Below, one piece after another: positions 9,101 to 18,559 of a DNA stretch of 64,000 bases. The stretch's first letter is position 1. Every line of letters starts with the position of its first letter. The notes under the pieces were generated by a model. It was not told where the DNA came from, did not search any database, and saw nothing but the letters and a program-made list of their open reading frames with translations. The DNA lies in assembly GCF_014836665.1 (NCBI RefSeq), contig NZ_JACSQJ010000001.1, positions 684,387-748,386 on the forward strand, in the 5' to 3' direction. The position numbers and the translations under genes were made by a program. This DNA is from Luteimonas colneyensis (lineage in GTDB: Bacteria; Pseudomonadota; Gammaproteobacteria; Xanthomonadales; Xanthomonadaceae).

Positions 9101-9475
9101 CCGGTGCGAGACCTGAAGGCCGCGGCCGAGGCTGCGGCTGATGTCGGATTCGCGCGCGGCCTGGCGGCTGCGCAGGTAGTCGACATAGGCGCCGGCCGAA
9201 CGGCTGGACACGTCGATGCGCCCGCCGGCGTGGCGCGCCGGCGCGGCGAGCCCGCGCACGCCGCCGCGGTAGGCGGCCAGCGACGGCTCGGCGAACAGCA
9301 CGATATGCGGCTCGAGCGCTTCCTTCGGCGCCTTCGCGGCGGCGATCGAGACGGGAACGGGCGCTGGCTGCGCTGCGGCCGTCGCCGCGCTCCTCGACTT
9401 CACTCCCACCACGGTCGCGCCTGCGGCCGACACGACGACGGCGGCAGCCACCGCCTTCGCCAAGCTGGACTTCAT
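6191..9475 (-). CDS. Secreted subtilisin-like serine protease (S8) with inhibitor I9, PA and C-terminal repeat domains
   Basis: A protein of about 1094 residues. The start at ATG 9475 (MKSSLAKAVAAAVVVSAAG) gives a Sec signal peptide and has GGGGGAGAG upstream; an upstream in-frame ATG at 9619 would bury it. Domains in order: propeptide/I9-like (HIVLFAEPSLAAY), then the S8 catalytic domain with Asp197 (ILDSGIN), His277 (NSHGTHVAS) and Ser610 (GTSMASPHQ). Inside it is a PA-type insert (GAIAVVRRGSCSF). After it come beta-rich regions that look like Fn3-type and terminal adhesion or processing domains. Paired cysteines suggest an extracellular enzyme. The likely role is secreted protein degradation for nutrition or competition, typical of predatory xanthomonads. 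The gene stands alone between a terminator and a 184-bp upstream region. Confidence 0.92.
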   Translation of the reverse strand: MKSSLAKAVAAAVVVSAAGATVVGVKSRSAATAAAQPAPVPVSIAAAKAPKEALEPHIVLFAEPSLAAYRGGVRGLAAPARHAGGRIDVSSRSAGAYVDYLRSRQAARESDISRSLGRGLQVSHRMQHAVNGIVVALAPSEAAKIARMRDVRLVEGYREYAADTDTGPALIGAPAVWSGAAAGSEYQGEGMVAAILDSGINFGSPSFSAVDPVDGYTHVNPLGAGTYLGTCAPGGVDEGRCNDKLIGGYDFVCEAPGNTCANPGFREEPGFGDTNSHGTHVASTVAGNRRTVGISGAQADISGVAPRAGVIAFDICYTNISTGQGLCPNVSAVAAVNQVVADGVADVINYSIGGGSQPWSEAVSLAFLDVVEAGVFVASSAGNSGPAANTLGHLEPWVSSTAASQHGREGFSFLMQVTGPGTVPEPLTAIELTTGANGVGHTQPYPANTPLRVSPTIDAVDDGCAGYPAGSFSGAIAVVRRGSCSFTIKVNSAGAAGAVAVVIANNVADPLIPSVPDTTVPAFGVTQAIGNALRDFQQVNPTATAAIGFPATPVPNTPDALADFSSRGPAGSFSLIKPDVTAPGYAILAAIAGPTITGFENAVGLMNGTSMASPHQAGAALLVRQARPDWTVSEVKSALAMTATSQVFLEDEVTPANPFARGSGRIRVDQAVRAGLVLDESAENYLAADPADGGDPSTLNLPTLANRNCETSCTFTRTFRNVDGRVQTWTASLGGIRGKVAPMVARVPANGTVTFHVTIDSTSLPNDGSWSFGNLQLKASGLRGGKADPVLNLPVGIAVQPPVASLPPVTAASVAAGGQGSVSIPLGNTGGSVLNWSIDNTGDAISRLAERWRGAVGSGFRATRYTDPATAGLLAQFSGDDFVVDSTTRLTAISAEGFVVSGAALATAAQSLQWSIYPDAAGLPAGDPLTNAAAAAWSHASAPNGAGVTLAGGRISIDLDAAGQVVTLPPGRYWVVINTTGTFANRWAWFGSADGQGGFAGINIATNGTGAWVANTSFNSLDLQVDGEVPCGASWLGAIAPSSGALQPGDTQPLVAQLLANGLAAGSYSGYACVASNDPVAPLKATRVALTVTP

Positions 9476-9659
9476 GATCACGGGTTCTCTCCCCCTCGGA
9501 TGGATGACGTGCATCCGGTCCCGGCAACCGCCGTGGCGGCGTGCCGGCCCCTGTGCCGGACGCGCAGCGCCTTGTGTCGCTGCGCGTCGGAGCATCTCCC
9601 GAAAGAAGGGGCGCCACAAGTGCTGCCGCCGTCACACCTTGCCGCCGGCCGGCGACGGA

Positions 9660-10349
9660 TCAGCCGGCGCCGTTCCCACGACGAAACGCGAGCCGGCAGG
9701 CCACCGTCCAGGCGGTGGCGAGCGCCCAGCCGGCGAGCACGTCCGAGGGGTAGTGCACGCCGAGGTGCACGCGGGACCAGCCCACGCCGGCCACGAAGAC
9801 CGCCAGGCCCACGGCCAGGGGCCGACGCAGCGGCGTCCGCCAGGCCAGCAGCACCAGCACCCAGGCCAGGGTCATCGAGCCCATGGCGTGGCCACTCGGG
9901 AAGCTGAAGGTGTGCTCGGGCGCGATCGACGTCCACAGCTCCGGACGCGCGCGCGCGAAAAGCTGCTTGGCCGCCATGTTCAGCAGGCCGGAGCCGCCAA
10001 GGGCGACGGCCGAGAACAGTCCCGCGCGCCAGCGCCGCCGCAGCAGGAGCAGCGCCACCAGCGCGATGTCCACCGGCACCACGCCCCACTCATGGCCAAA
10101 GCGCGACAGCAGCAGCCAGGCCGGATCCATGGCACCACCCACGCCGCGCTGCGCGATGCCGGCCAGCGTCAGGTCGAAGCCGGGCGGTCCCGCCGCCACC
10201 ATCGCGGCCAGGACGGCGAACGCGGCCAGCGGCAGCAGCACGCCCGCGACCAGCCAGGGCAGCACCGGAGGGTCGCCCGGCGGCGCGCCATGCCCGCCGC
10301 CGCGCGCTGCGGCCGACGGGCGCGGCGTAACCGGATCCTCAGTCGGCAC
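9660..10349 (-). CDS. PAP2-family membrane phosphatase
   Basis: A multi-pass membrane protein (about 229 residues from GTG 10349) with the three PAP2 phosphatase motifs: [19 protein letters not shown] and [16 protein letters not shown]. Members dephosphorylate lipids such as phosphatidic acid, undecaprenyl pyrophosphate or lipid A at the periplasmic face. GTG 10349 overlaps the ispG stop (10339-10341) and gives a sensible length. An ATG at 10385 would push the start deeper into ispG. Co-transcription with ispG is suggestive, because undecaprenyl pyrophosphate derives from the isoprenoid pathway, but the substrate is not established. Confidence 0.88.
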   Translation of the reverse strand: MPTEDPVTPRPSAAARGGGHGAPPGDPPVLPWLVAGVLLPLAAFAVLAAMVAAGPPGFDLTLAGIAQRGVGGAMDPAWLLLSRFGHEWGVVPVDIALVALLLLRRRWRAGLFSAVALGGSGLLNMAAKQLFARARPELWTSIAPEHTFSFPSGHAMGSMTLAWVLVLLAWRTPLRRPLAVGLAVFVAGVGWSRVHLGVHYPSDVLAGWALATAWTVACRLAFRRGNGAG

Positions 10350-11631
10350 GCACCGCCGCGCCGTAGCGGCGGTCGACGTAGGCATCGACCAGGGCCACGA
10401 ACTCGTGGGCGATGTTCTCCCCGCGCAGCGTCATCGCCTTTTCGCCGTCGATGAACACCGGCGCGGTCGGCGCCTCGCCGGTGCCGGGCAGCGAGATGCC
10501 GATGTCGGCATGGCGCGACTCGCCCGGACCATTCACCACGCAGCCCATCACCGCCAGCGTCATGTGCTCGGCGCCGGGCCGGGTGATCTTCCACTCGGGC
10601 ATCTTCGCGCGCACGTGCTCCTGCACCACCTTGGCCAGCTCCTGGAAGAACTCGCTGGTGGTGCGGCCGCAGCCCGGGCAGGCGGTGACCATCGGCGTGA
10701 ACGCGCGCAGGCCCATGGTCTGCAGCAGCTCCTGCGCCACCACGACTTCCTGGGTGCGCGGCGCGCCGGGCTCGGGCGTGAGCGAGATGCGGATGGTGTC
10801 GCCGATGCCCTCCTGCATCAGCACCGCCAGCGCCGCGCTGGACGCGACGATGCCCTTGCTGCCGATGCCGGCCTCGGTGAGCCCCAGGTGCAGGGCGAAG
10901 TCGCTGCGCGCGGCCAGGTCGCGGTACACGGCGATCAGCTCCTGCACGCCGCTGACCTTGGCCGAGAGGATGATCCGCTCGCGTGCCAGGCCGAGTTCGA
11001 CCGCGCGCTCGGCGGAATCGATCGCGGACCGGATCAGCGCCTCGCGCAGCACCCGGCCGGCGTCCCAGGGCTCGGCGCGCTTCGCGTTCTCGTCCATCAG
11101 CGCGGCCGCCAGCGACTGGTCGAGCGATCCCCAGTTGGCGCCGATGCGCACGGGCTTGCCGTACTGCATCGCGAACTCGATCAGCTGCGCGAACTGCAGG
11201 TCCTTCTTCCTGCCGAAGCCGACGTTGCCGGGATTGATGCGGTACTTCGCCAGCGCCTGGGCGCAGGCCGGCTCGCCGGCCAGCAGCTGGTGCCCGTTGT
11301 AGTGGAAGTCGCCGATGATCGGCACCTCCACGCCCATCATCGCCAGCTTCTCGACGATGCGCGGCACCGCGGCGGCGGACTCGGGATTGTTGACCGTGAT
11401 CCGCACCAGCTCGGAGCCGGCGCGCCAGAGCGCGGCGATCTGCTTCACGGTGCCGTCGACGTCGGCGGTGTCGGTATTGGTCATCGACTGCACGACCACC
11501 GGCGCCTCGCCGCCGACGGCGATCTTTCCGACCATCACCTGGCGGGTCGCGCGCCGCGGCGCCGGGCCGAAGGCCCATTCCTCCAGGCTCTGGAGGGTGC
11601 CGGCGTGGGTGGTCTCGGGGATGGCGTTCAT
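10339..11631 (-). CDS. ispG: 4-hydroxy-3-methylbut-2-enyl diphosphate synthase (flavodoxin), IspG/GcpE
   Basis: A 430-residue iron-sulfur enzyme of the MEP isoprenoid pathway that converts MEcPP to HMBPP. The TIM-barrel part carries [17 protein letters not shown] and IGDFHYNGH. The 4Fe-4S ligands are Cys318 and Cys321 in CPGCGRT and Cys364 in GCVVNGPGE, the last motif also carrying the conserved ligand Glu. Length and N-terminus ([19 protein letters not shown]) fit the gammaproteobacterial type. It is upstream of, and overlaps, the PAP2 gene. Confidence 0.97.
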   Translation of the reverse strand: MNAIPETTHAGTLQSLEEWAFGPAPRRATRQVMVGKIAVGGEAPVVVQSMTNTDTADVDGTVKQIAALWRAGSELVRITVNNPESAAAVPRIVEKLAMMGVEVPIIGDFHYNGHQLLAGEPACAQALAKYRINPGNVGFGRKKDLQFAQLIEFAMQYGKPVRIGANWGSLDQSLAAALMDENAKRAEPWDAGRVLREALIRSAIDSAERAVELGLARERIILSAKVSGVQELIAVYRDLAARSDFALHLGLTEAGIGSKGIVASSAALAVLMQEGIGDTIRISLTPEPGAPRTQEVVVAQELLQTMGLRAFTPMVTACPGCGRTTSEFFQELAKVVQEHVRAKMPEWKITRPGAEHMTLAVMGCVVNGPGESRHADIGISLPGTGEAPTAPVFIDGEKAMTLRGENIAHEFVALVDAYVDRRYGAAVRAD

Positions 11632-11737
11632 CCGACCATTTTAGTCCGCGCGGGGTGGCATTGCGGTGGCAGCCGGGCCTGCGGGTTCATGTTCGTGGTC
11701 GGAAGGGACTGTTTGACCCTTGGTTGGCTGCGGAGGC

Positions 11738-11815
11738 GGAGGGGTGTGTGGGTGCTCCGCCGGCGTCGCAGCTTCGCTGCTCTTGAACGCCGGCTGCGCA
11801 CCCACACACCCCTCC
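11738..11815. repeat. Long nested inverted repeat with REP-like head (copy 1)
   Basis: Outer arms GGAGGGGTGTGTGGGTG (11738-11754) and its exact complement (11799-11815), 17 bp. Inside them is a second perfect 8-bp stem, GCCGGCGT/ACGCCGGC (11759-11766 and 11787-11794). The tip (11767-11786) contains GCAGC-TTC-GCTGC. The tip, read with the preceding T as GTCGCAGCTTCGCTGCTC, recurs inverted in the neighbouring element at 11939-12016. It lies in the 408-bp gap between ispG and xseA, in which no gene is seen. Confidence 0.85.
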
Positions 11816-11938
11816 GTCACGCAACCACGCGGCGGGTTAGGAGGAAAGGCGAAGAGCGTCGTGCACCGAGGCTCCTTGTTTCTCGCGTGGCGCTGCGGTG
11901 CGCCGTCGCTTTTCCTGCGGTCCGCGACGGTGATTGCA

Positions 11939-12016
11939 GGGCGGGTTGATGGGTATGGCGTGGGCATTCAGGAGCAGCGAAGCTGCGACGCCCACGCCAT
12001 ACCCATCAACCCGCCC
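11939..12016. repeat. 27-bp perfect inverted repeat with REP-like head (copy 2)
   Basis: Arms 11939-11965 and 11990-12016 are perfectly complementary over 27 bp and unrelated in sequence to copy 1. The 24-base loop (ATTCAGGAGCAGCGAAGCTGCGAC) is the reverse complement of the copy-1 head, with small differences. The right arm ends 24 bp before the xseA start codon, so in RNA the hairpin would occupy the xseA leader. Confidence 0.9.
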
Positions 12017-12039
12017 CCCGCGGACGGTATCCTGAAGGC

Positions 12040-13389
12040 ATGCCCGCCCCCGCCCGCGACAACGTTCTGACCCCAAGCCAGCTGAACACCCTTGCGCGGA
12101 ACCTGCTCGAGGATGCGTTCCCGGTGGTGCTGGTGGAAGGCGAACTCGGGAACCTGTCGCGCCCCGCGTCCGGGCACCTGTATTTCACCCTCAAGGACGC
12201 GCGCGCCCAGGTGCGCTGCGCCCTGTTCAAGCCCAAGAGCCAGTGGCTGAAGTTCCAGCCGCGCGAGGGCCTGCGCGTGCTCGCGCGCGGCCGGCTGACC
12301 CTGTACGAGGCCCGCGGCGACTACCAGCTCATCCTGGACTCGCTGGAGGAGGCCGGCGAAGGCGCCCTGCGCCGCGCGTTCGAGGAGCTGAAGGCGCGGC
12401 TGCAGGCCGAAGGCCTGTTCGACGAGGGCCGCAAGCGGCCGATGCCGGCGTACGCGCGCCGCATCGGCATCATCACCTCGCCCTCCGGCGCGGCCGTGCG
12501 CGACGTGCTGAGCGTGCTGGCGCGGCGCTTTCCGCTGGTCGAGGCCGAGGTGCTGCCGGTGCCCGTGCAGGGCGACGGCGCCGCCGCCCAGGTCCGCGCG
12601 ATGCTCGAGCGCGCCGGCGCAAGCGGCCGCTACGACGTGCTGGTGCTGGCCCGCGGCGGCGGTTCGCTGGAGGACCTTTGGGCCTTCAACGACGAGGCGC
12701 TGGCGCGCGCGATCGCCGCCTCGCCGGTGCCGGTGGTCTCGGCCATCGGCCACGAGACCGACTTCAGCCTGGCCGATTTCGCCGCCGACCTGCGCGCGCC
12801 GACCCCGTCGGTCGCGGCCGAGCTGCTGGTGCCCAGCGCGATCGACGTCGCAACCCGCGTGCGCGGCCTGCACCAGCGCCTGGGCGTGCTGCACCTGCAG
12901 GGCATGCGCGAGCGCATGCAGCGCGCCGACCGCGCCGCGCTGCGGCTGCAGGTGGTGGCGCCACGGGCGCGGCTGCACGCCCTGGGCGAGCGCCAGCAGC
13001 AGGCGCTGCGCCGGCTGCACGCGGCCTGGCAGGTGCGGGAAGCGGCCGCGCAGGCACGCCTGCGCCACGCCGGCGCGGTGCTGCGCGCGACGCGGCCGGA
13101 GCGCCGGCTGGTCCAGCTGCACGAGCGCCTGGACCGGCTGGCGCCGCGCGCGCAGGCCGCGATCGCGCGCCGGCTGCAGGCCGATGCGATGCGCCTGCGC
13201 GGCCTCGCGCGATCGCTGGAAGCGGTCAGTCCGCTGGCCACCGTCGCCCGCGGCTACGCCATCCTCCGCCATGGGGATGGCCGCGTGGTGCGCGGCACCG
13301 GCGACGTCATCGCCGGCGACCTGTTGTCCGCGCGCGTGGCCGACGGCGAGCTGCGGCTGCGCGTCGAACGCGACGAACGCGAAGGCTGA
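12040..13389 (+). CDS. xseA: Exodeoxyribonuclease VII large subunit
   Basis: A 449-residue nuclease subunit that degrades single-stranded DNA to oligonucleotides in repair, acting with XseB (not in this window). It has an N-terminal OB-fold ([20 protein letters not shown]), a central catalytic domain with [28 protein letters not shown] and [13 protein letters not shown], and a long Arg/Ala/Gln-rich C-terminal coiled region ending in a short beta domain. AAGG precedes ATG 12040. The long hairpin at 11939-12016 forms its immediate leader. Confidence 0.96.
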   Translation: MPAPARDNVLTPSQLNTLARNLLEDAFPVVLVEGELGNLSRPASGHLYFTLKDARAQVRCALFKPKSQWLKFQPREGLRVLARGRLTLYEARGDYQLILDSLEEAGEGALRRAFEELKARLQAEGLFDEGRKRPMPAYARRIGIITSPSGAAVRDVLSVLARRFPLVEAEVLPVPVQGDGAAAQVRAMLERAGASGRYDVLVLARGGGSLEDLWAFNDEALARAIAASPVPVVSAIGHETDFSLADFAADLRAPTPSVAAELLVPSAIDVATRVRGLHQRLGVLHLQGMRERMQRADRAALRLQVVAPRARLHALGERQQQALRRLHAAWQVREAAAQARLRHAGAVLRATRPERRLVQLHERLDRLAPRAQAAIARRLQADAMRLRGLARSLEAVSPLATVARGYAILRHGDGRVVRGTGDVIAGDLLSARVADGELRLRVERDEREG

Positions 13390-13465
13390 CGCACCATGCT
13401 CGCCCGGCGCTAACGCCGCGCCTTCCATACTGCCGGTCCACTCGCTGCCCGAGGACCCGCAGCCC

Positions 13466-15112
<1,647 letters not shown>

Positions 15113-15149
15113 CGGCCGCGGACGGCGGCGCAACGGAGGACATCAGGTG

Positions 15150-16712
15150 ATGGCGAGGAAGAAGCAGGTGAAGGAGCCCGGAACGGGCGCCAAGTCAGCG
15201 AAGGCCGGCAAGGGCGGGAAAGCCGGCAGGACCCGGAACGCCGGGTCGGTGGCGAAGAACACGAAGGCCAGGGGCGCGGCCGGAGGCCTGGCGCACAGCT
15301 ACCCCTACTACCTCGCCAACCGCCCGGTCGCCGCCAACACCGATCTCGAGGTGCTGGACAAGTACAGCGGCCAGGTCGCCACGCGCGTCGCCTTCGCCGA
15401 CGCCGCCACCGTGCGCAAGGCGCTGGTGGCCGCGCACGCCGCGCGCCCGGCGATGGCCGCGTTCCCGCCCGACGCCCGCCGCGACGTGCTCGAGCACTGC
15501 GTGCGCCGCTTCGGCGAGCGCGCGGACGAACTCGCGCTCGCGCTGTGCATCGAGGCCGGCAAGCCGATCAGCGATGCCCGCGGCGAAGTCGCGCGGCTGA
15601 TCGACACCTTCCGCATCGCCGCCGGCGAGGCCACGCGCATCGAGGGCGAGGTGCTGGAGCTGCAGGTCTCCGAGCGCGCGCGCGGCTACCGCGGCATGGT
15701 CAAGCGCGTGCCGATCGGCGCCTGCAGCTTCATCACGCCGTTCAACTTCCCGCTCAACCTGGTGGCGCACAAGGTCGCCCCGGCGATCGCCGCCGGCTGC
15801 CCGTTCGTGCTCAAGCCCGCTGCCAAGACCCCCGTCGGCGCGCTGATCATCGCCGAGGTGCTGGCCGAGACCGACCTGCCCAAGGGCGCGTTCTCGATCC
15901 TGCCCTGCAGCAACGAGGACGCCTCGCAGCTGGTCGAGGACGAGCGCATCGCGCTGCTGAGCTTCACCGGAGGCCTGGTCGGCTGGGACCTCAAGTCCCG
16001 TGCGGGCAAGAAGAAGGTGACGCTCGAACTCGGGGGCAACGCCGGCTGCATCGTCGACGCCGATCCCGGCGCCAGCCTCGACCACGTCGTCGAGCGCCTG
16101 GTCAGCGGCGCCTACTACCAGTCCGGGCAGAGCTGCATCAGCGTGCAGCGCATCCTCGTGCACCGCGAGCTGTACCCGAAGCTCAAGCGGCGGATGAAGG
16201 CCGCGGTCCAGGCGCTGCGCATGGGCGATCCGCGCGACGAGCGGACCTTCATCGGCCCGATGATCGACGAGGACGCGGCCATCCGCGTCGAATCCTGGAT
16301 CCGCGCCGCGCGCAAGGGCGGCGCGAAGCTGGTCGCCGGCGGCGGACGCGAGGGCAACATGCTGGAGGCCACGCTGATGGAGGATGTCCCGCGCGACGCC
16401 GACCTCTACCGCCGGGAAGTCTTCGGACCGGTCGCCCTGCTCGAGCCCTTCGACGACTTCGACCAGGCGCTGGCGCGCGTCAACGACAGTGACTTCGGCC
16501 TGCAGGCGGGCGTGTTCACCGCCAGCCTGGCGCACGCGATGCGCGCCTGGGACCGGCTGGAGGTCGGCGGCGTCGTGGTCGGCGACGTGCCGAGCTTCCG
16601 CGTCGACAACATGCCCTACGGCGGTGTCCGCGATTCCGGCCTCGGCCGCGAGGGCATCCGGAGCGCCATCGAGGACATGACCGAGCCGCGCCTGCTGGTG
16701 ATCCGGGGCTGA
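15150..16712 (+). CDS. NAD(P)-dependent aldehyde dehydrogenase with a Lys/Arg-rich N-terminal tail
   Basis: A protein of about 520 residues. ATG 15150 is used with GGAGGA upstream (15135-15140); the in-frame GTG three bases earlier is the alternative. Family marks are ITPFNFPLNLVAHKVAPAIA, LELGGNAG with Glu293, SGQSCISVQR with nucleophile Cys329, and the C-terminal MPYGGVRDSGLGREG. It would oxidise an aldehyde to an acid or acyl product in the cytosol. The first ~45 residues are an unusual low-complexity basic tail rich in Lys, Gly and Ala (for example KAGKGGKAGR), not part of the ALDH fold. It lies directly downstream of the acetolactate-synthase-like gene. Confidence 0.85.
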   Translation: MARKKQVKEPGTGAKSAKAGKGGKAGRTRNAGSVAKNTKARGAAGGLAHSYPYYLANRPVAANTDLEVLDKYSGQVATRVAFADAATVRKALVAAHAARPAMAAFPPDARRDVLEHCVRRFGERADELALALCIEAGKPISDARGEVARLIDTFRIAAGEATRIEGEVLELQVSERARGYRGMVKRVPIGACSFITPFNFPLNLVAHKVAPAIAAGCPFVLKPAAKTPVGALIIAEVLAETDLPKGAFSILPCSNEDASQLVEDERIALLSFTGGLVGWDLKSRAGKKKVTLELGGNAGCIVDADPGASLDHVVERLVSGAYYQSGQSCISVQRILVHRELYPKLKRRMKAAVQALRMGDPRDERTFIGPMIDEDAAIRVESWIRAARKGGAKLVAGGGREGNMLEATLMEDVPRDADLYRREVFGPVALLEPFDDFDQALARVNDSDFGLQAGVFTASLAHAMRAWDRLEVGGVVVGDVPSFRVDNMPYGGVRDSGLGREGIRSAIEDMTEPRLLVIRG

Positions 16713-16821
16713 CCGGCCTGGCGCTGGCCTCCCCTGCAGGATCCATGGCAGGAAACATGGCGGGATAACCCCGTGGGCAGGTTCCGGGCGTTGTCAGCCC
16801 TGCCCTTCCACGGAGCCCGCC

Positions 16822-18537
16822 ATGAACCGCACCGCCTTTGCCGCCGCGCTCGCGGCCAGCCTGCTGCTCGCCGCCTGCCGGACCTCGCCGCCGACCGCCG
16901 TGGACGCGCCGACCGACGCCGCGCCGGCGCCCGGCATCCTGCACGACGCGCCGACCCCGCCGCCCGCCGCCGCGAAGGACGCGGCCCAGGAGCGCATCGA
17001 AGCCACCGGAGCGCGGCAGCGGCTCCAGGCCGCCCGCGCCGCCGCCCCCGCGTCGGCCGCCTACCTGCCCATGCCACCCCCGCCATGGACGCCCGCGCCC
17101 CCCGCCAACCGCGAGGAATACGCCGGGCTCGACGACAACCCCGTGCGCCGCGCCTCGGAGCATCCGGTGTCGACCTTCTCCGCGGACGTCGACACCGGCA
17201 GCTACAGCAACGTCCGCCGCATGCTGCGCGCGGGCGTGCGCCCGCCTCCGGACGCGGTGCGCGCGGAGGAGTTCATCAACTACTTCAGCTACGGACATCC
17301 GGCGCCGGCCACGCGCGAGGTGCCGTTCCGCGTGACCACCGAGATCGCGCCCGCGCCCTGGGCGCCCGGCCGCCACCTGCTGATGGTCGGCATCCGCGGC
17401 TACGACGTGCCGAAGGCGCAGCTGCCGCCCGCCAACCTGGTGTTCCTGGTCGACACCTCGGGCTCGATGGAGTCGCCCGACAAGCTGCCGCTGCTGCGCC
17501 AGGCCTTCGGCGCGCTCACCGACCAGCTGCGCGCGCAGGACCGGGTGTCGATCGTCGCCTACGCGGGATCGGCCGGCCTGGTGCTGCCGCCGACGCCGGG
17601 CGACCGCAAGGGCGAGATCCTCGCCGCGCTCGAGCGCCTGCAGGCGGGCGGCAGCACCAACGGCGGCGCCGGCATCGAGCTGGCCTATGCCATGGCCCGG
17701 CAGGGCCATGTCGAAGGCGGCGCCAACCGCGTGATCCTCGCCACCGACGGCGACTTCAACGTCGGCACCGTGGGGCGCGACGCCCTCGAGGCGCTGGTCG
17801 CCGACCAGCGCAGGTCGGGCATCGCCCTGACCACGCTCGGCTTCGGCACCGGCAACTACAACGACGCCATGGCCGAGCGCCTGGCCGACGCCGGCGACGG
17901 CAACCACGCCTACATCGACACCCTGCTCGAAGCGCGCAAGGTGCTGGTCGAGGAGATGTCGTCGACGCTGCTGACCATCGCCCGCGACGTCAAGGTCCAG
18001 GTCGAGTTCAACCCGGCCGTGGTCGCCGAGTACCGCCTGGTCGGCTACGCCAACCGCATGCTGCGCGAGGAGGACTTCGCCAACGACCGCGTCGACGCCG
18101 GCGACATCGGCGCCGGGCACGAGGTCACCGCGCTGTACGAGATCGCGCTGGCGGGCTCGGGCGGCGAACGGCTCCCCGCCCTGCGCTACGGCGGCGGCGC
18201 TGCGCACCCCACCGCCCACGGCGGCGAGCTGGCCCACCTGCGCCTGCGCTACAAGCTGCCGGCGGGCGGGCCCAGCCGGCTGATCGAGGTGCCGCTGCGT
18301 CGCGAGGACATCCGGCCGCAGCCGGGCGAGGCGCTGCGCTTCGCGGCCACGGTCGCCGCCTTCGCCGATGCCCTGCGCGGCGGCAAGCACCTCGGCGACT
18401 GGGACTGGGACGCGATCTCGGCCAGCGCGCGCGCCACGCGCGGCGACGACCGCTGGGGCCTGCGCGCGGAGTTCGCCACCCTGGTCGAGGCCGGCCGCGT
18501 GGCCACGCGCGACGCGGCCGCCGCCGGCGACGACTGA
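16822..18537 (+). CDS. vWA-domain lipoprotein, YfbK type
   Basis: A 571-residue protein. A signal peptide with lipobox LLAAC makes it a lipoprotein anchored at Cys19, followed by an Ala/Pro-rich linker. Then come a YfbK-type N-terminal region (STFSADVDTGSYSNVRR), a von Willebrand A domain with an intact MIDAS start DTSGS (Asp211) and ATDGDFNVG, and a C-terminal DUF3520-like region. These proteins are envelope-attached and bind partners via a divalent metal; their exact role is unknown. It faces the GGDEF-EAL gene convergently. The ECF-sigma operon begins 3.1 kb further on. Confidence 0.85.
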   Translation: MNRTAFAAALAASLLLAACRTSPPTAVDAPTDAAPAPGILHDAPTPPPAAAKDAAQERIEATGARQRLQAARAAAPASAAYLPMPPPPWTPAPPANREEYAGLDDNPVRRASEHPVSTFSADVDTGSYSNVRRMLRAGVRPPPDAVRAEEFINYFSYGHPAPATREVPFRVTTEIAPAPWAPGRHLLMVGIRGYDVPKAQLPPANLVFLVDTSGSMESPDKLPLLRQAFGALTDQLRAQDRVSIVAYAGSAGLVLPPTPGDRKGEILAALERLQAGGSTNGGAGIELAYAMARQGHVEGGANRVILATDGDFNVGTVGRDALEALVADQRRSGIALTTLGFGTGNYNDAMAERLADAGDGNHAYIDTLLEARKVLVEEMSSTLLTIARDVKVQVEFNPAVVAEYRLVGYANRMLREEDFANDRVDAGDIGAGHEVTALYEIALAGSGGERLPALRYGGGAAHPTAHGGELAHLRLRYKLPAGGPSRLIEVPLRREDIRPQPGEALRFAATVAAFADALRGGKHLGDWDWDAISASARATRGDDRWGLRAEFATLVEAGRVATRDAAAAGDD

Positions 18538-18559
18538 GATGGCCGCGTCCCGCCGCCGC

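Noticed and set aside
6182-9907. A 1241-codon open frame opposite the subtilase gene
   Set aside because: It is a shadow of a GC-rich gene on the other strand: no domain, low-complexity Arg/Ala/Gly composition, and the minus-strand frame has a clear signal peptide and catalytic triad.
9660-10385. Start of the PAP2 gene at ATG 10385
   Set aside because: This would overlap ispG by 47 bp and add an unconserved leader. GTG 10349 overlaps it only slightly and gives the family length, though it is not proven.
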